Source: Pagrus major (lineage: Eukaryota; Chordata; Actinopteri; Spariformes; Sparidae). From it: a stretch of DNA of 64,000 nt. Below are positions 20,949 to 33,787 of this stretch, in pieces. Each line of letters opens with the position of its first letter. The stretch's first letter is position 1. The DNA is taken from assembly GCF_040436345.1 (NCBI RefSeq), contig NC_133227.1, positions 23,062,671 through 23,126,670 of the forward strand, read 5' to 3'. A program made the translations under genes and the position numbers. A model generated the notes under the pieces. The model was not told the origin of the DNA. It ran no database searches and saw nothing but the letters and a program-made list of their open reading frames with translations.

Positions 20949-23500
20949 TCTGAGAGGGGGTAGGAGAAATATTTAAAAACTTCTATCTAGCTGTCTAAAT
21001 CATACAAGTAGAGGTGATGAAGTCACAAAGGTGTGTGTCATATCCCATTGTACACAGGGGCACTAGGACCATGCAGCCAATCAGGTGAAGCCACAGTAAT
21101 AAGCAGGCTGATGGGCAGCAGGTGTACAGGCTGCACTTCAGGCTCTGCTAAGCCAAACCTTTGGGTTTTTTTCTCACTGTGTTTTATAAGCATTTTATTT
21201 TTAATTGTTGGGTATGTTAGAGGTGCAAGCACCCTGAGGTATTGTACATTTTAATCATTAATAAGTGGATCTGACATAAAAGAAGAGATGAAAAGAGATT
21301 GCTGTCAGCTAATGTAGATTTAATCCAACATTGCAAGTTACTTTGTTTGTTTTCGGGCAAAGCACTGACTGCTGTTTTAGCATTATTCTAATATTAGGTA
21401 TTTTAGTCACAGAGATCTTACTGTTTTTATTGTTTAGTGAAGATTGGTTGTCTGTCTCTTTGTGTTTCTGGACCAGTCACCAATGTGGTCGGGGTGATGG
21501 GACTTCACTCACTTCTGATGGTGAAATGGTTTGTGGCTGCACATTTTTATTAGTGTGGCGTTTTATTTATATGTTGTATTTTTCACAGGTAGATTACTCC
21601 CAGCACTCCATCCGTGGGTGGTTGGCTTTACATTTGTGGCCTCTTTATTGAAGCCCCTGTGTCTTTATCCTCCTACAGTATGTTACATCAGTAAACTGAA
21701 GATCTTGAAGAAAACAAACATGTAATTCTTCAATAATCGTTCACCATTTTTTGCTATTTTATAAAAATAAACACTAGATTGACTGCCTGACTGATTGATT
21801 CATCAGCCTAATGAAGAAAACTGTCTGCAGATTGATCGTAACTAAAATCATGTGTAGTTCAGTTCTGTGTAAGTGACAGAAATTTCCAGTCAGGTGACTG
21901 TTTAAAATCACGTTGAGGGTTTCCATATGACAAATCGTCACTCAGGGATCCCTCTAAACTGTCTACATACCAACTGTAATCTAATCTACTGGTTTCCATG
22001 ACAGCCAGTTTAGAAACAGACAGCTCTCTCTCTGTTTTTTTCTGTTACACACACATTTTGTTTGTTCTGACAAAATGACCCAGTAAACATGTTTCCAGTT
22101 AAACCAGTCTGCTGCTTTAACTGTCTGCTCCCCGAGCTGTTAATGGCAAGTTTTTTATAATTTTACTCATGTTAATTCTTTGACTGAAGCTCTAACGCAC
22201 CTTACAGCAGAATTAAGATACAGTTTGTGTTGAAGAAATGACGCTATATGTTCCTTTTTAGGAGGTAAATGAATATCAAACATAAAAAATGTACTCGTAT
22301 ATCCATAAAATAGCTTCAAAAGTTTTAATCTATATGGTCTTCAGTGATGAATACAGGTGACGTAACAGTTATTTTGGGGCTATGATGAAATTCTTTTTTA
22401 AAATGTTAGTTTTTTCAATGGAGTTTGGTCTGTGTGACATCTTGAACACACGAACATCTAATAGCCTCAAAATCATTTCATCATCCAAACACACAAACCC
22501 ATTTAACATTTCATGTAAATCTCCCGATTGAGGCCAAAATTCCCCCTTAATGTTGCAGGATTAAAGGAACAGTTCACTTAAATAAACCTAGAATTAACAC
22601 ATTCAGACGTGTGACACCAGAAGCATCATTTAAGGCTTTATCTTATCCAGTTAAAGATCAAATTCAGCTTTTTAAAGTCAGGCTGACCATTATAAGATAT
22701 TATGAAAGGAATAAATTATTTACAATACTGAAATGTGCAGTGGGTGAATGTACAATGCAGCACAATGCCAGACTCCGTTCATAACTCGTACATTTTAATG
22801 TTGTCAGGCACACCAGTGAGCAGTTACAACCTGAATAATAACATTCATGACATTTTACAAATCCAAAGTTTCCATTCTTTAATTCGGCTGATATCAGGTA
22901 CTTTAACTCGTGTTGATGTTAAAGATTTGAACACTTCTTGACAAGTTTCTTTGCAGAAATCATCATCGTGAGAATTCAGTGCGTAGACACATCACGGAGT
23001 TTGTAAAAACGGGGAATTTATTTGAAAGAGTTGCTGCTTTCCGAATTATCTGATGGCCGGATTGAGCGCAAATGACACCAAAACAAGTCGGTAATTATTA
23101 AATGTTACACGAGCGGTTTGAAATGACTTTAAATGAAATAAATTAGTAAACTGACGTTTTGTTCTGTGGAGTCTGGAATGTGTGAAATAATCTTATCTTA
23201 CCTTCCAGTTCAAGACAAACTCCAAAAATGTCACCGTGTAAACTTCCTCTCCTCTCGGTCCTGCCTCTCTCTGGTTAATTGACTTGTTGACCGGTTGACT
23301 GATGCATCGATTGAGCGCGAGGATACAGCTGTCAACAGCACGAGGACAGGGTGAGGTCAGAGGGACGCATCCCAACACTTTTGCTGAACCTCCTCCCTCC
23401 TTCTTTTCTTTGTCATTCTCACTTCCCTCTCCCCTTCTTTTTGTTTCTTTTAATAATATAACTTCAGCTGCCGTTGTTGCATTATTTACACTAGTCACTT
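20949..23500 (-). other. Probable cystm1 5' UTR intron and non-coding first exon
   Basis: Upstream of the cystm1 ATG the minus strand has an acceptor (CTACCCCCTCTCAG, ending at 20950). About 2.2 kb further up is a consensus donor, GAACTGGAAG followed by GTAAGAT, at 23202/23201. A leader exon ending at 23202 and starting somewhere in about 23350-23500 is the simplest reading. The intron holds the start of an Angel-like terminus at 22562 and otherwise nothing recognised. Confidence 0.5.
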
Positions 23501-24394
23501 TATTAGTTGTATCTTTATTACACCAATTAATTGGTTATTAATAACCTATAGCCAGCCTCCATGGTGAAGGACCCCCGGGGGTCCTGACCTCCCACCTGAA
23601 CCCTCCAGGTGTTTTACTGTTAACTGATGAAGAAAATCAAACAGCCTCCAGAGTTTAGACTGAAACCACCACGGTGACACCTTCAACCAACAGTCCAAAC
23701 CTCAACACTAATACAATTATATTAAAATTATTAAAAGAAAAGCAGCAAATCTTCACATTTGTGAAGCTGAAAATATGAAATGTTTTTACATGAAAATAAA
23801 AGCTTATCAAGATATTTTCCAATAAATTGTCTGTCAATCGACTGATTAAGTAATTGTTCGAGCAGTACTTGTATAAACTTTGGTAGTTTGATTTCTAATT
23901 TAACATTTTATTTGTAAACTCTTCATATATGTTGTGCATAAAAATCTTAATTTAATTTAAGTAAAAGCTGCAACTGCTTTTATTCTCTTTAATTGTATTG
24001 TTTTTGTGTGATTTTATTTGTATTATTTACATCTTGTGTTTTGCCTCCTTGCTCTAACTTCTCTAGTCTGGGTTTCTTTCTGTTTGGCTTAACTGTAGCG
24101 TTTATTCCTGAGTTTCCTGTTTCTGCTTTGTCTGTCAAAATGCTTTGTAAACTCTGTTTTTAAAGGTGCTATATACATAAAGTTATTATTATAAAGTTGG
24201 GTTGTGTTTTTGTTCTTCCTGTTCTGTTGACGTGTGAATTAAGTCTAACAATAAACATCACAGCAGGTGAGGCAGAAGGAAATTGTTACTGAGCTCTTCA
24301 GTAACCAAAATCATTTTAATCCTGGTGAAACTAACTACAGGAGCATGCAGCCTCCTCAGGTGGGCGCTGGAGAGTTAAGGGGAGGCAAAGATAC

Positions 24395-24660
24395 TGCAGG
24401 AGGTGATATCCACTTCTTGAGGATATCACTATCTCTGATATCCAACCAGAATAAACGTCCATAAATCCACTTAGACATCATAGAAAAAGGACCATTCAGA
24501 ACTTGCCTTAGAATCTTCACGTTTTTAAGTTTTCTTCAGTATCAAAGTAATCCAGTGACAGTTATCTGTACATCCATGAGTACACTGTAAACTGGAACTG
24601 CTTACAGCTGATTTGGCATCCTTTGACTGGCAATTTGACTAAATATAAATAAACAGAGGC
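24395..24660 (+). repeat. Dispersed repeat, family A (copy 1)
   Basis: Contains CAGAACTTGCC, CACGTTTTTAAGTTTTC, AAAGTAATCCAGTGACAG and TGTACATCCATG. The same blocks occur in order at 36985-37215 and inverted at 35525-35745. Non-coding; class unknown. Confidence 0.65.
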
Positions 24661-25858
24661 CAAACAGGCCCGTAAAGAGAAGGTAGCTGGAGCCTTACTG
24701 TCCTGATGCCTTTAATTGTTTCCGTCTTCACATTGGTTCCTAAATAGGCCTATATGTTGGTGTCAGCATGTAACAGATTAGCTTTTGTCTTCCTCAATTT
24801 TCACACTTAAGTCAAACTTCACACTCAGCTGATAAAATGTGGCAGAAGGAGAAAAAAAAAAACCTCTGAGGTGTTAAAATCTCCACGGCTCCTCTACAGA
24901 CAAACACAAATCCAGACTCACTGACACTTTGGCTTAACAAAGATTAAAAAAAGAGACATAAAGCTGATGTAGCATTAGCTGAACTACCAACACATCACAT
25001 CATGATGTTATGTTCTTCACATTAAACAACACCAGCAGCAGACCAAGAATATTTCACTTGTTTATTTGACATTTTTTGGTTAATTTATACATGACATCAT
25101 TGGTTTCTCTTGTGCCAAAGTTTTTACTGCAGATAACCAGACATGTTTTCATCACACGGAGCGGCAAACTGACTGTTTCTCTACGACGTCTGGGACAGTT
25201 TGGACTCTGAAATATATTTCTGTTGCTGTATTAACACATTCAAACCTCTCACTGATTTTTCCTACTGACATTAAACATACTAAAGCTTCTATCTACAGGT
25301 GCTTCAGCCGATCAGGAGGCAGCTGGACCGTCACCGTCTGTTTATATTATATATGTTTATAGTAAGTTATATATATTTGTGAACATCTCCGCCGTCTGTA
25401 CATTCAATAACATAAAGCTATCAGACAAGTTTACATGATGAGAACTTTAAAGTTCCTCAAGAAATCATTTCCAGGATATTTTTCAATGACCTTCCATGCT
25501 GTCATTTGTGCCTGACATGCAAACTGCAAGTCAAAGTGTCAAACTGATGTTGACTTTTTTATTAAAATAATGGTAATAATAATGTAAATAAATGTATACT
25601 TCTTTGCAGAGTGTTTACTGACCAGTTCAGGAGGCATTTAAGAGCTCTCACTGTTGCAGGTCAGATATTGTTGGACTGTTCCTTTAATGCTGCTCAGATC
25701 ATGAACACCTTCGTGCTTCAATTTGTTCCTGCTTATTTGTCTTATCTTTTTAAACTGTCTCTTTTTTTGTATTCCTCTGTGTTCACATCTCTTATTTTAT
25801 GCATTTTGATCCGAAACACTTTGAATTGCTTCATGTATGATGCAGTATCAGGCCACTG

Positions 25859-26279
25859 TTAAAGGGACAGCTCACCCAAAAATGAAAATTCAGTTTTGTC
25901 GTTTCGTAGCCCACAAAACATTTCTGGAGTCTCGCAGCGAAACACTGTTGCAGCATTCTCCTAAACAACTGAAGTAGCTGGAGACTTGTTTCAAAACGTA
26001 AAGAAAAACAACTTTACAGGAGTTATTGATAATATTCAGCTACTCATTGTGTCATACCATCTCCCCCCTTTTATCGCATTTACGTCACAACATCGCTGTT
26101 GTTCAAATCATCTGCACCCTCAAGTGGTTGGTCTTCTTCAGTCGTTTGAGAATGCTTCAAAACACCGTTTTGCTGTGAAGCTTCAGAAACATTTTGTGGA
26201 CTACAAAACTTCACCTGACTTCATCTGGGGTCAGTCGATAATGACTGAATTTTCATATTTGGGTGGACTGTTCCTTTAA
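25859..26279. mobile_element. Complete Angel-like fold-back MITE
   Basis: 421 bp. The left end TTAAAGGGACAGCTCACCC and the right end GGGTGGACTGTTCCTTTAA are inverted copies, with the flanking TTAA as the likely target. The inverted similarity extends through nearly 180 bp per arm (for example CACAAAACATTTCTGGAG against TTCAGAAACATTTTGTGG), so a transcript would fold into a long hairpin. No coding capacity. Similar ends occur in the Angel elements of zebrafish, which use TTAA targets. Confidence 0.8.
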
Positions 26280-26959
26280 GAAAAGATATATAATTTCCAG
26301 GGGAAAAAAAGTCAGAATTTACGAGAAAAATCCTCGAGTATTCCAGTCGTGAAATTTCTAGGAAAAATGCTTCTGTTGCCTACTGAAGGCTAGAAATAAA
26401 GAAATTAATCCTTTAAATCTCAGATATGTTTCCCAGTGGCCCTAACACACTCGTTTGTGAATGAGATGCTCTGTATGAATAAACATGTTAACTTATACAA
26501 AGACTCTTGTTTCTTCTCTCTGGCAGACGCCATCTTGACTTCTAATGGAGCGTGAGAACAGCAGTAACCATGGTAACCTCCCACGGGAAATGAACATGGA
26601 AGAAGAAACAGGTAAGTTGATAAACATCGCATCAGTTTTTTAAGACTCGCTCCCGTGTGTTTGTGTTTCCGCCCTCTGACGGACAGAATCTCTCACTGCA
26701 GCTTTAAAAATCTCACACCGTAATATTTCTCTAAACATGAAGCTTGAAGCGAATACATACAGGATACATATCTGACACCGACGACCAGTGTGGAAAGATG
26801 CTTTTCTTCTCTATCTTATCTCTAAGTTTCAGTCATTTTAAGGAGAAATTTAAGGAGAAATCAGACACAAATCCAACTGAATTTGTGTCTCATGACAGTG
26901 AAGGGTTGGGAAAGTATAATGACACAGGGTTGATTAATTATTTATAAGCTATTTGCTGA

Positions 26960-27733
26960 TTAGAGGGATAGTTGACCCAAAAATCCAAAACACTTATTTT
27001 TGTCTGCCTTCTCTCGATTATAATGGAACTTAGCTTGTAGTGCTCCAGGCACCACAAAAATAAATAAATTGAATAACTCAGCAGTAATGTCTCTCTTTCC
27101 TGAAATCATGACCGGGTTAATCCACAGATCATTAAGATACCTTAAAGGACCTTCTGCTCGTATGCTTTTCAGGACATTTTACAGGTTTTCACAACCCTAA
27201 AATCTCTTTAACTGTAAAGATAATTGGATTTCAAGTGGATGCTCAACAAATGAATGAATAAATTATAATATGTTAAGGTTTTTTAAATGGATTAGCCTCA
27301 TATCGGTACGCAGTATCTTCTGTTGGAAGGCTTTCTGTATGGTGTGTACATTTTTTAGATTCTTGCAATGCACTTTAATTTACTCGTCAAATTAACATTT
27401 GTCCTTGGTGTTTTATGGTTTTAATCATCCATTGTTATGTTAAGTTTTATCCTCCTTTATTTCTAATTAAATTTCAACTTTCTGAACCCAAATCAAGCAG
27501 TTTTGGTACCAAACTAACTAACTTGCCCACGGAGACACTTAGCTGTTAAGTTATTCAAAATCTTTTTTGTTTGTTTGTTTTTTTGGCACTTTGAGCACCG
27601 CAAGCTAAGAGACATCTAGTTTAAGATCTTCAAAACTCAACAACTCACACCAAAACAATCTAGATTGATAAATATCCCTACAGTTGAGAGGACGGATATG
27701 TATTTTTGATTTGTGGGTGAACTGTCTCTTTAA
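26960..27733. mobile_element. Longer MITE with Angel-like ends
   Basis: Left end TTAGAGGGATAGTTGACCC and right end GGGTGAACTGTCTCTTTAA are inverted. The 774-bp interior has no reading frame and differs from the 421-bp element, so it is a second non-autonomous family sharing terminal sequences. Confidence 0.65.
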
Positions 27734-28417
27734 AGCGAAGTCCGATACCCTCAAAGGAGTCAAGACGTTTTTCTTTGATCATTTCCCCAAAATTATTTTT
27801 GTCTTTCAATATTCTACTTTTTCTTTTAATATTTAACTCTGACCCGATCACCTGAGTAGTATAATCTAATTATTGTTCTCACACCAGCCAGTTTGTCTTT
27901 TAATGTTTCAGTTTTCTCTTTTAGTTTTGGGTGAAATGATCCTCCACAGCTCCGTCGATCTGTCTGACAGGTAACTGAGGAGGTGTTGCTGGACGAGTCA
28001 CTGATCAGCTGCTTCAATCCGCTCTAGTGCGACTCGTTTGCAGGTCCAGTTCATTGATCCTGGTCTGGTCCTTCACAGTCTGTTCTCTTCATTCATGTCG
28101 TTCAGCCTGCAGTGAGGTAGCTAGCAACACCATTGCTAAGCTAAGCTAAGCTAACCAATGGTGTCGCAGCAACAGGTGAGACGAACATCACGACAATAAG
28201 TTCAAACAGGTATATTTCTGGTCTAATAAACAGAAGGCCAGGCGTCGCTGGTGATGTGAAGACGGCAGAATCAGCCGGTCGGACCACCAGAGCCACGTGC
28301 ACACAGAGTTCAGCCAATCACGTGATGGTCTGGCGACACCGTCACGGTCTCAGTGAAAACATTTCAGTCCTGGAGGATCGGTGGTCTCTGCTGTCTCTGA
28401 TGGTCCCGCCCCCGTCA

Positions 28418-31400
28418 TTAGGAGGTTGCGGCCTGTTTGTTCCGGAAAGTTTCGAAGAACGCCAACATCCCCTTCCTCACGTTGCTGTTGCTGCCGTTGC
28501 CCTTGGTTATCCTCGGCGTCATTATGGAGCTACTGCTGCCGCCGTGGTGACGGGATGAGAGAGGAGGGAAGGTGGCGCCGTCCATGGAGTTGGCCCGTTT
28601 GACCTTTGACGGGTTAACACGCCACGACTTGGACCTCGGTGGAGGAGTCTGAGCCACGAGACACTTCTGATACTGGACCTGACGGAGAGGACAGGACTGT
28701 TAGACGAAGTTAATTCATCTGCGAGAGCCGCTCGACATGTTTGGACCACCAGGGGGCAGAAGAACAACAATCCCTTCACTTTCTACCTTAAACCACCTGA
28801 TATCTACTACGATATTTATTTTAATTTATCCATAAATTGTCTTCAGGATCTAGATGATGTTCAGGTGTTGTCACTCACCATACATGCAGCCTGGACGGCC
28901 TCAGACAGGTTCCCTGCGTCCGGTTCACACCAGAACACGTGACACTCGAATTGCTGCGTGCCGCCGTCCACGATCACAGCGAAGGTGTGGCAGTCGTGTC
29001 CGACGCCCAGGAAGGTGAGGAAACGTACCTGACAATCCCAGAAAGGCTCCTCCCCTTCCTGTCAGGATCCAATCAGAAGGAAGCAACAGGGTGAAGACTC
29101 TCTAGCTTTAGTCACACAGTTTAATAAAGATTAATAATGATGTTACCTGTCCCTTCCACAGAGACAGGATGTTATCAGTGACGTGGACGACGATCGGCTC
29201 CCACTCGTCTCTGTCTGTTGAGTTCATGATGCTCTCTATCGCTCGGTTCAGCACCTCCATACCTGCACAAACACAGTAGACTGGAAAAATGATTTTTTCT
29301 GTCTTCATCATTCGTATTTATAGAAGCAGTTTTTATAGTTGGAGCATTACACGACACAAGGTGTAATGTAATGTTGTCTGGTTTCACAGAGAGCTGTGGA
29401 TAAGACTGACAGTCTTTGTCGATGCTCAGACATTAATGGTAAGTGGATTTCTATTGCACTTCTTCCAGTCTACTGACCGCTCATTGATCAATAACAAACC
29501 ACAAGCAGCCTAATTACATCCACAGTGTGTCTGACATACATTAGCTTGTTTTCCGTTAGCATGCTCAAGTATTAGTTTGTTGAAAGGAAAGACTTTTCCT
29601 GATTGACTTAATGCAGGAGACTCAGGTTACTTTTTTAAGACTATGAGGATCCATTAAAACTGGTTTAGACTATCAGGATCTGGTTTCAGACTAGACCTGA
29701 TAGTCTAATCAGTTGAATATATTAATTATGAGGAAAATGTAAAGTTTCTGTAAAGAGCTCCTGCTTTAAACCTTTAACTGTTTTATGTTTACCTGTAGTC
29801 AAATTTCATGTTTTTGCGAGTTAAGTTTTGCATCTGTGAACTGACTAAAATACCATAAAATTAACTTGAATTAATGCATTAAAAGTGTAACAACTAATCA
29901 TAGTGTCTTTCTTATCACTACCTTATTTCATCACTCTGTACAGGAAGTTTATATTGGAAAAGATTCACAAATTAGACCACAGACCCACAAAATAAAGGCT
30001 AACCAACTGAACAACTAAAGAATCAACCATCAGTTTGTTTATGCAGAGCGAAGTAACCAATCACAGCGCTGAATGTTGACGTGTTCAGGTGTAACACGTG
30101 TGACTCTGTCCTACCCATCGCTCTGGACACCGGCAGGTTACCGATGTACTGGACCTGGAACTTCTGGACCTGCTGCCGGACCGCCTCCAGAAACTCGACT
30201 GAAACACAACGAACAGGAGACGGAATCAGCAGAGAACCAATCAGAGAGCAGCAAGGTGATGTCAGAGAGCAGGTGAGTCACCTTGTCTGGGCAGATCTTC
30301 AGGTGAGATGCTCTCCATCGTCAGAGAGCGAGACGGCCTCATCAGCGACTTCTCCGACATCATCTATGGACACGGAAAAATGTAATGTTTTTATGTATGC
30401 AACAGCGTTAAAGGCCGAATATGTGTTTTCTGCCACTAGGGGTCGCTCAATCAAATCAACTTAACAAAAGATGTCATTGTATGATGTCCTGAAGTAGCGT
30501 GGGCTCATTGGCGTTGTTGTCTTCATCGCTTACTACTGTGTTTACTGCTAATTAGCTAACGTTAGCATGTTAACACACTAAACGACGATGGTGAACATGT
30601 GAGCAGGAGCCTCACTGACCTTGGAGCACATCTCATGCAGCGCCGTGGCGATGGCTTTGGCCGGAGCGTTGCAGCGAAACACGTGACACTTCAGCACGCA
30701 GCTGTCTTTATCACCCGCCACGAAGGCAAAGTCCCTGAAAGCACCACACACACAGTGGATTGGCTGATGGGCCCATGATCATGTGACCGGCAGGTAAATA
30801 AAAAAAAAAATGACCCTGACATATAAAAGGAGGGTGTGAGGATGAGTCTAGCTGTGTCTGTGGCTCTGGATGTGAACACGTAAAAGGGAGAAAGTTTTAC
30901 CTGTCCCTGCCCAGGTGAACGGGTAAGAGGGGGGCGTGTTAAAGAAAAAGAGAGAGACAGTGTTAGTGCAAACAGACAGAGAGACAAAATGAAAGGTGAG
31001 GTTGAGTTTAACATGCCGAAATAGTAAAATGTGAGTTAGTGCCGTCAGAGGTTAGCCTAGCTTAGCAGAAAGACTGGAAGCAGGGGGAAGTTTTAGCATA
31101 GCCAACAAGAGAGAAAAAACAATCCTCTTTCCAACATTTTGAATCTAATGTATTTCATGTGATGTCGTGTCTTTTATCTGGACGTGAGTCTGGAGAGGTT
31201 TGAATTTCTAAATATACGTTGTTGTGCTTGTTGGGGTCATCTAAGAACAGATTCTCCTCCGAAACGTGTTGTCAGTCCTCCGTGATTGCACAGATATTGT
31301 GTAAATGTATTCAACCTTATGAATGAATGAGTGGCTGCAACAATTGTGTTGTGATAAATGTCCTAATATGATTTTTAATGATTAATTACTCCTGCTACTG

Positions 31401-32064
31401 TCCAGCCGCTCTCTGATTGGCTCACCTGCCGTTGTTGCAGCCCACCCCCCAGACACGGATGTTGATGATTGGCTGACAGTGCAGAGGGGTGTGGTCTAAA
31501 GGGTCCAACAGGGTCAGGGTGTCTTTCTTCAGAACCAGCATCATCTCGCGACCCTGCGGACAGACAGACAGGCAGCGAGACAGACAGATTAGTATGGAAA
31601 ATACAGTAGACAACAAACACGACACCCTGAGAGTCTAAACCAGATCCGGACAGGTTAAATCAATCAAAACCAGATCCCGATACTCTTAATCAGTTCAAAC
31701 CACACCGTGATAGTCTAAACCAGTTTGAACCAGATTTTGACAGTCTGAACCTGTCTAAACCCGATTCTGATAGTCCAAACAGGCGGAAGAGAACGTTTTA
31801 GACTTTGTTAACTCATTCTGGGTCAGTTTGAGATGAATTCAGACCACAGACGGACAGACAGACAGGTACAGGCTCAGTAGGTGTCTCACCTCTCCCCAGG
31901 CCCCCGGCCTCTCTCTCTGCTCGGGGCTGTTGCAGTGAGACAGCTGCTGGATGACGTTACTGACAGCAAGACTGCTGCGACCGGGAGACAGGTCCTCCTC
32001 CTCAACCTCCAACCAGCCCAGAGACCGCACGGCAAAACACTGACAGACAGACAGGCAGCGAGAG

Positions 32065-32098
<34 letters not shown>

Positions 32099-33596
32099 GC
32101 AGCGAGAGAGACAGACAGACGGACAGATGACGGGATTAAGTGGTCAGTGAGTCGTTGGGTGACAAACAGAGAAACCAGGACACAGACAGAGAGACAGGCA
32201 GAGAGAGAGAGAGACAGATTAAATCAGATTAATGCTGCATAAAACGGTGGTAGAGAGAGGTAGACACAAACAAGAAGAGAGAGAGATTAGAGTAGATTAG
32301 ACCACCAGAGACGAAGAGAACCAACCTCTGCCTTCACTTCATATTATTATTATTATTATTATTATTATTATCATTATTATTATTATTATTATTATTATTT
32401 TATAGATGGTATAATGTCACCTTATTAACTTTTGATATTTTCTAATGTAAAAAAACATTCAGATTGTAAATATTTGTTCTGTTTACTCGACTGTCTGTTT
32501 TCACATTTGCTCAAATATTTTGGATCACTTTCTGCGGCTGAGATGAGCTTTCAGTCGGCGTCCATGGTCTTCATCCTGTGGAGACCAGTGTGGCATCAGC
32601 AGCTGTTTGGCTCTGATGTCTCTGTACCGTTTTAATATTTCACATAACTCCTCTTGGAAGATTAAGTTTGGTGTCAGAGTGTGAACAGTTTAACAGCAGC
32701 TGCTCTGTGGAGCTTTGAGCTGCATATATGGATATTAATAAATTAACATGAATATATACAGATATTAATACTTTTACACATAAATCTATAAATATATACA
32801 CATGAAAACTAACAGAGGCAGATCTAGTTTAACCTTTAATAGACATCACAGATCAAATAACAGATTTTTCGTTTGAAAGCATCTCTGTTAATATGTTTAT
32901 TCTTCAGAATTAGTCGAAGGATGTCACATTGTTTTCTCAAATATAAACTGACAATATTTTAGTTTAACTCCCCTTATTTAACATCTATATTAAGTATACT
33001 GGTTCAACAACAGCTATTAATCTTTCTTATTACATTCATTTAAAGCCAATATTGAATCGTTGCGTTCATGTAACTTCACAGCTTTGGTTCGCATGAGTTT
33101 ATAAAGTGTGATGTGAAGATTTCCTGCTCTTCCTTTGAATGATTTTAATCATTTGAATGTATTGGTAATAACGTTGAAGTTTGGCCTTGGGTTGTCGCAA
33201 AAGCGCAGTTTGATGATGAGCATAATATTAAAAAATGAAATACTGGTATCATGTTAATAATACACATATGATAATATCGTCTGAATAATCTAGCAAAGAT
33301 TTTAGGTCTTCTGCATCTTTATTTTTGATTTAATCTGGTTGCCTCTTCACCAGTCATTGAGTAGTTAATAGTAATTTCTTTTTGTACACTTTTTTTACAG
33401 TCTCTGTCCACCTCCCTACTCTCTGATTTTGAGGGTAATTGAAAATCTGATATCGTGACAGCCCTAATATGGACTGTTGGTTGGACAAAACACACATTAT
33501 GAAGTTGTAAAGTCCATGAGATGTGGGAGAAGGCATGAGACAAATCTAGTAAGTGGACCATGATTATAGATTTTTTGTTGGTGAAGAACTAATGTG

Positions 33597-33635
<39 letters not shown>

Positions 33636-33721
33636 TTGGAGTTGGGGTCATGGTTGGCGATATAATCTTCATGCCACGAAGACCTGAGAGGAAAAACATA
33701 ATTAATATAACCTTTACAGAC

Positions 33722-33787
<66 letters not shown>

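Larger units (their letters stand above)
23500..28410. other. Intergenic region between cystm1 and apbb3
   Basis: No gene seen. It holds family A repeat copy 1 (24395-24660), a complete fold-back MITE (25859-26279) and a second, longer MITE (26960-27733). The apbb3 3' UTR must end in the right-hand part. Confidence 0.5.

Noticed and set aside
32341-33784. Possible CRISPR-like or structured array because of regular short repeats
   Set aside because: Plain tri- and dinucleotide microsatellites without spacers, in a vertebrate intron.
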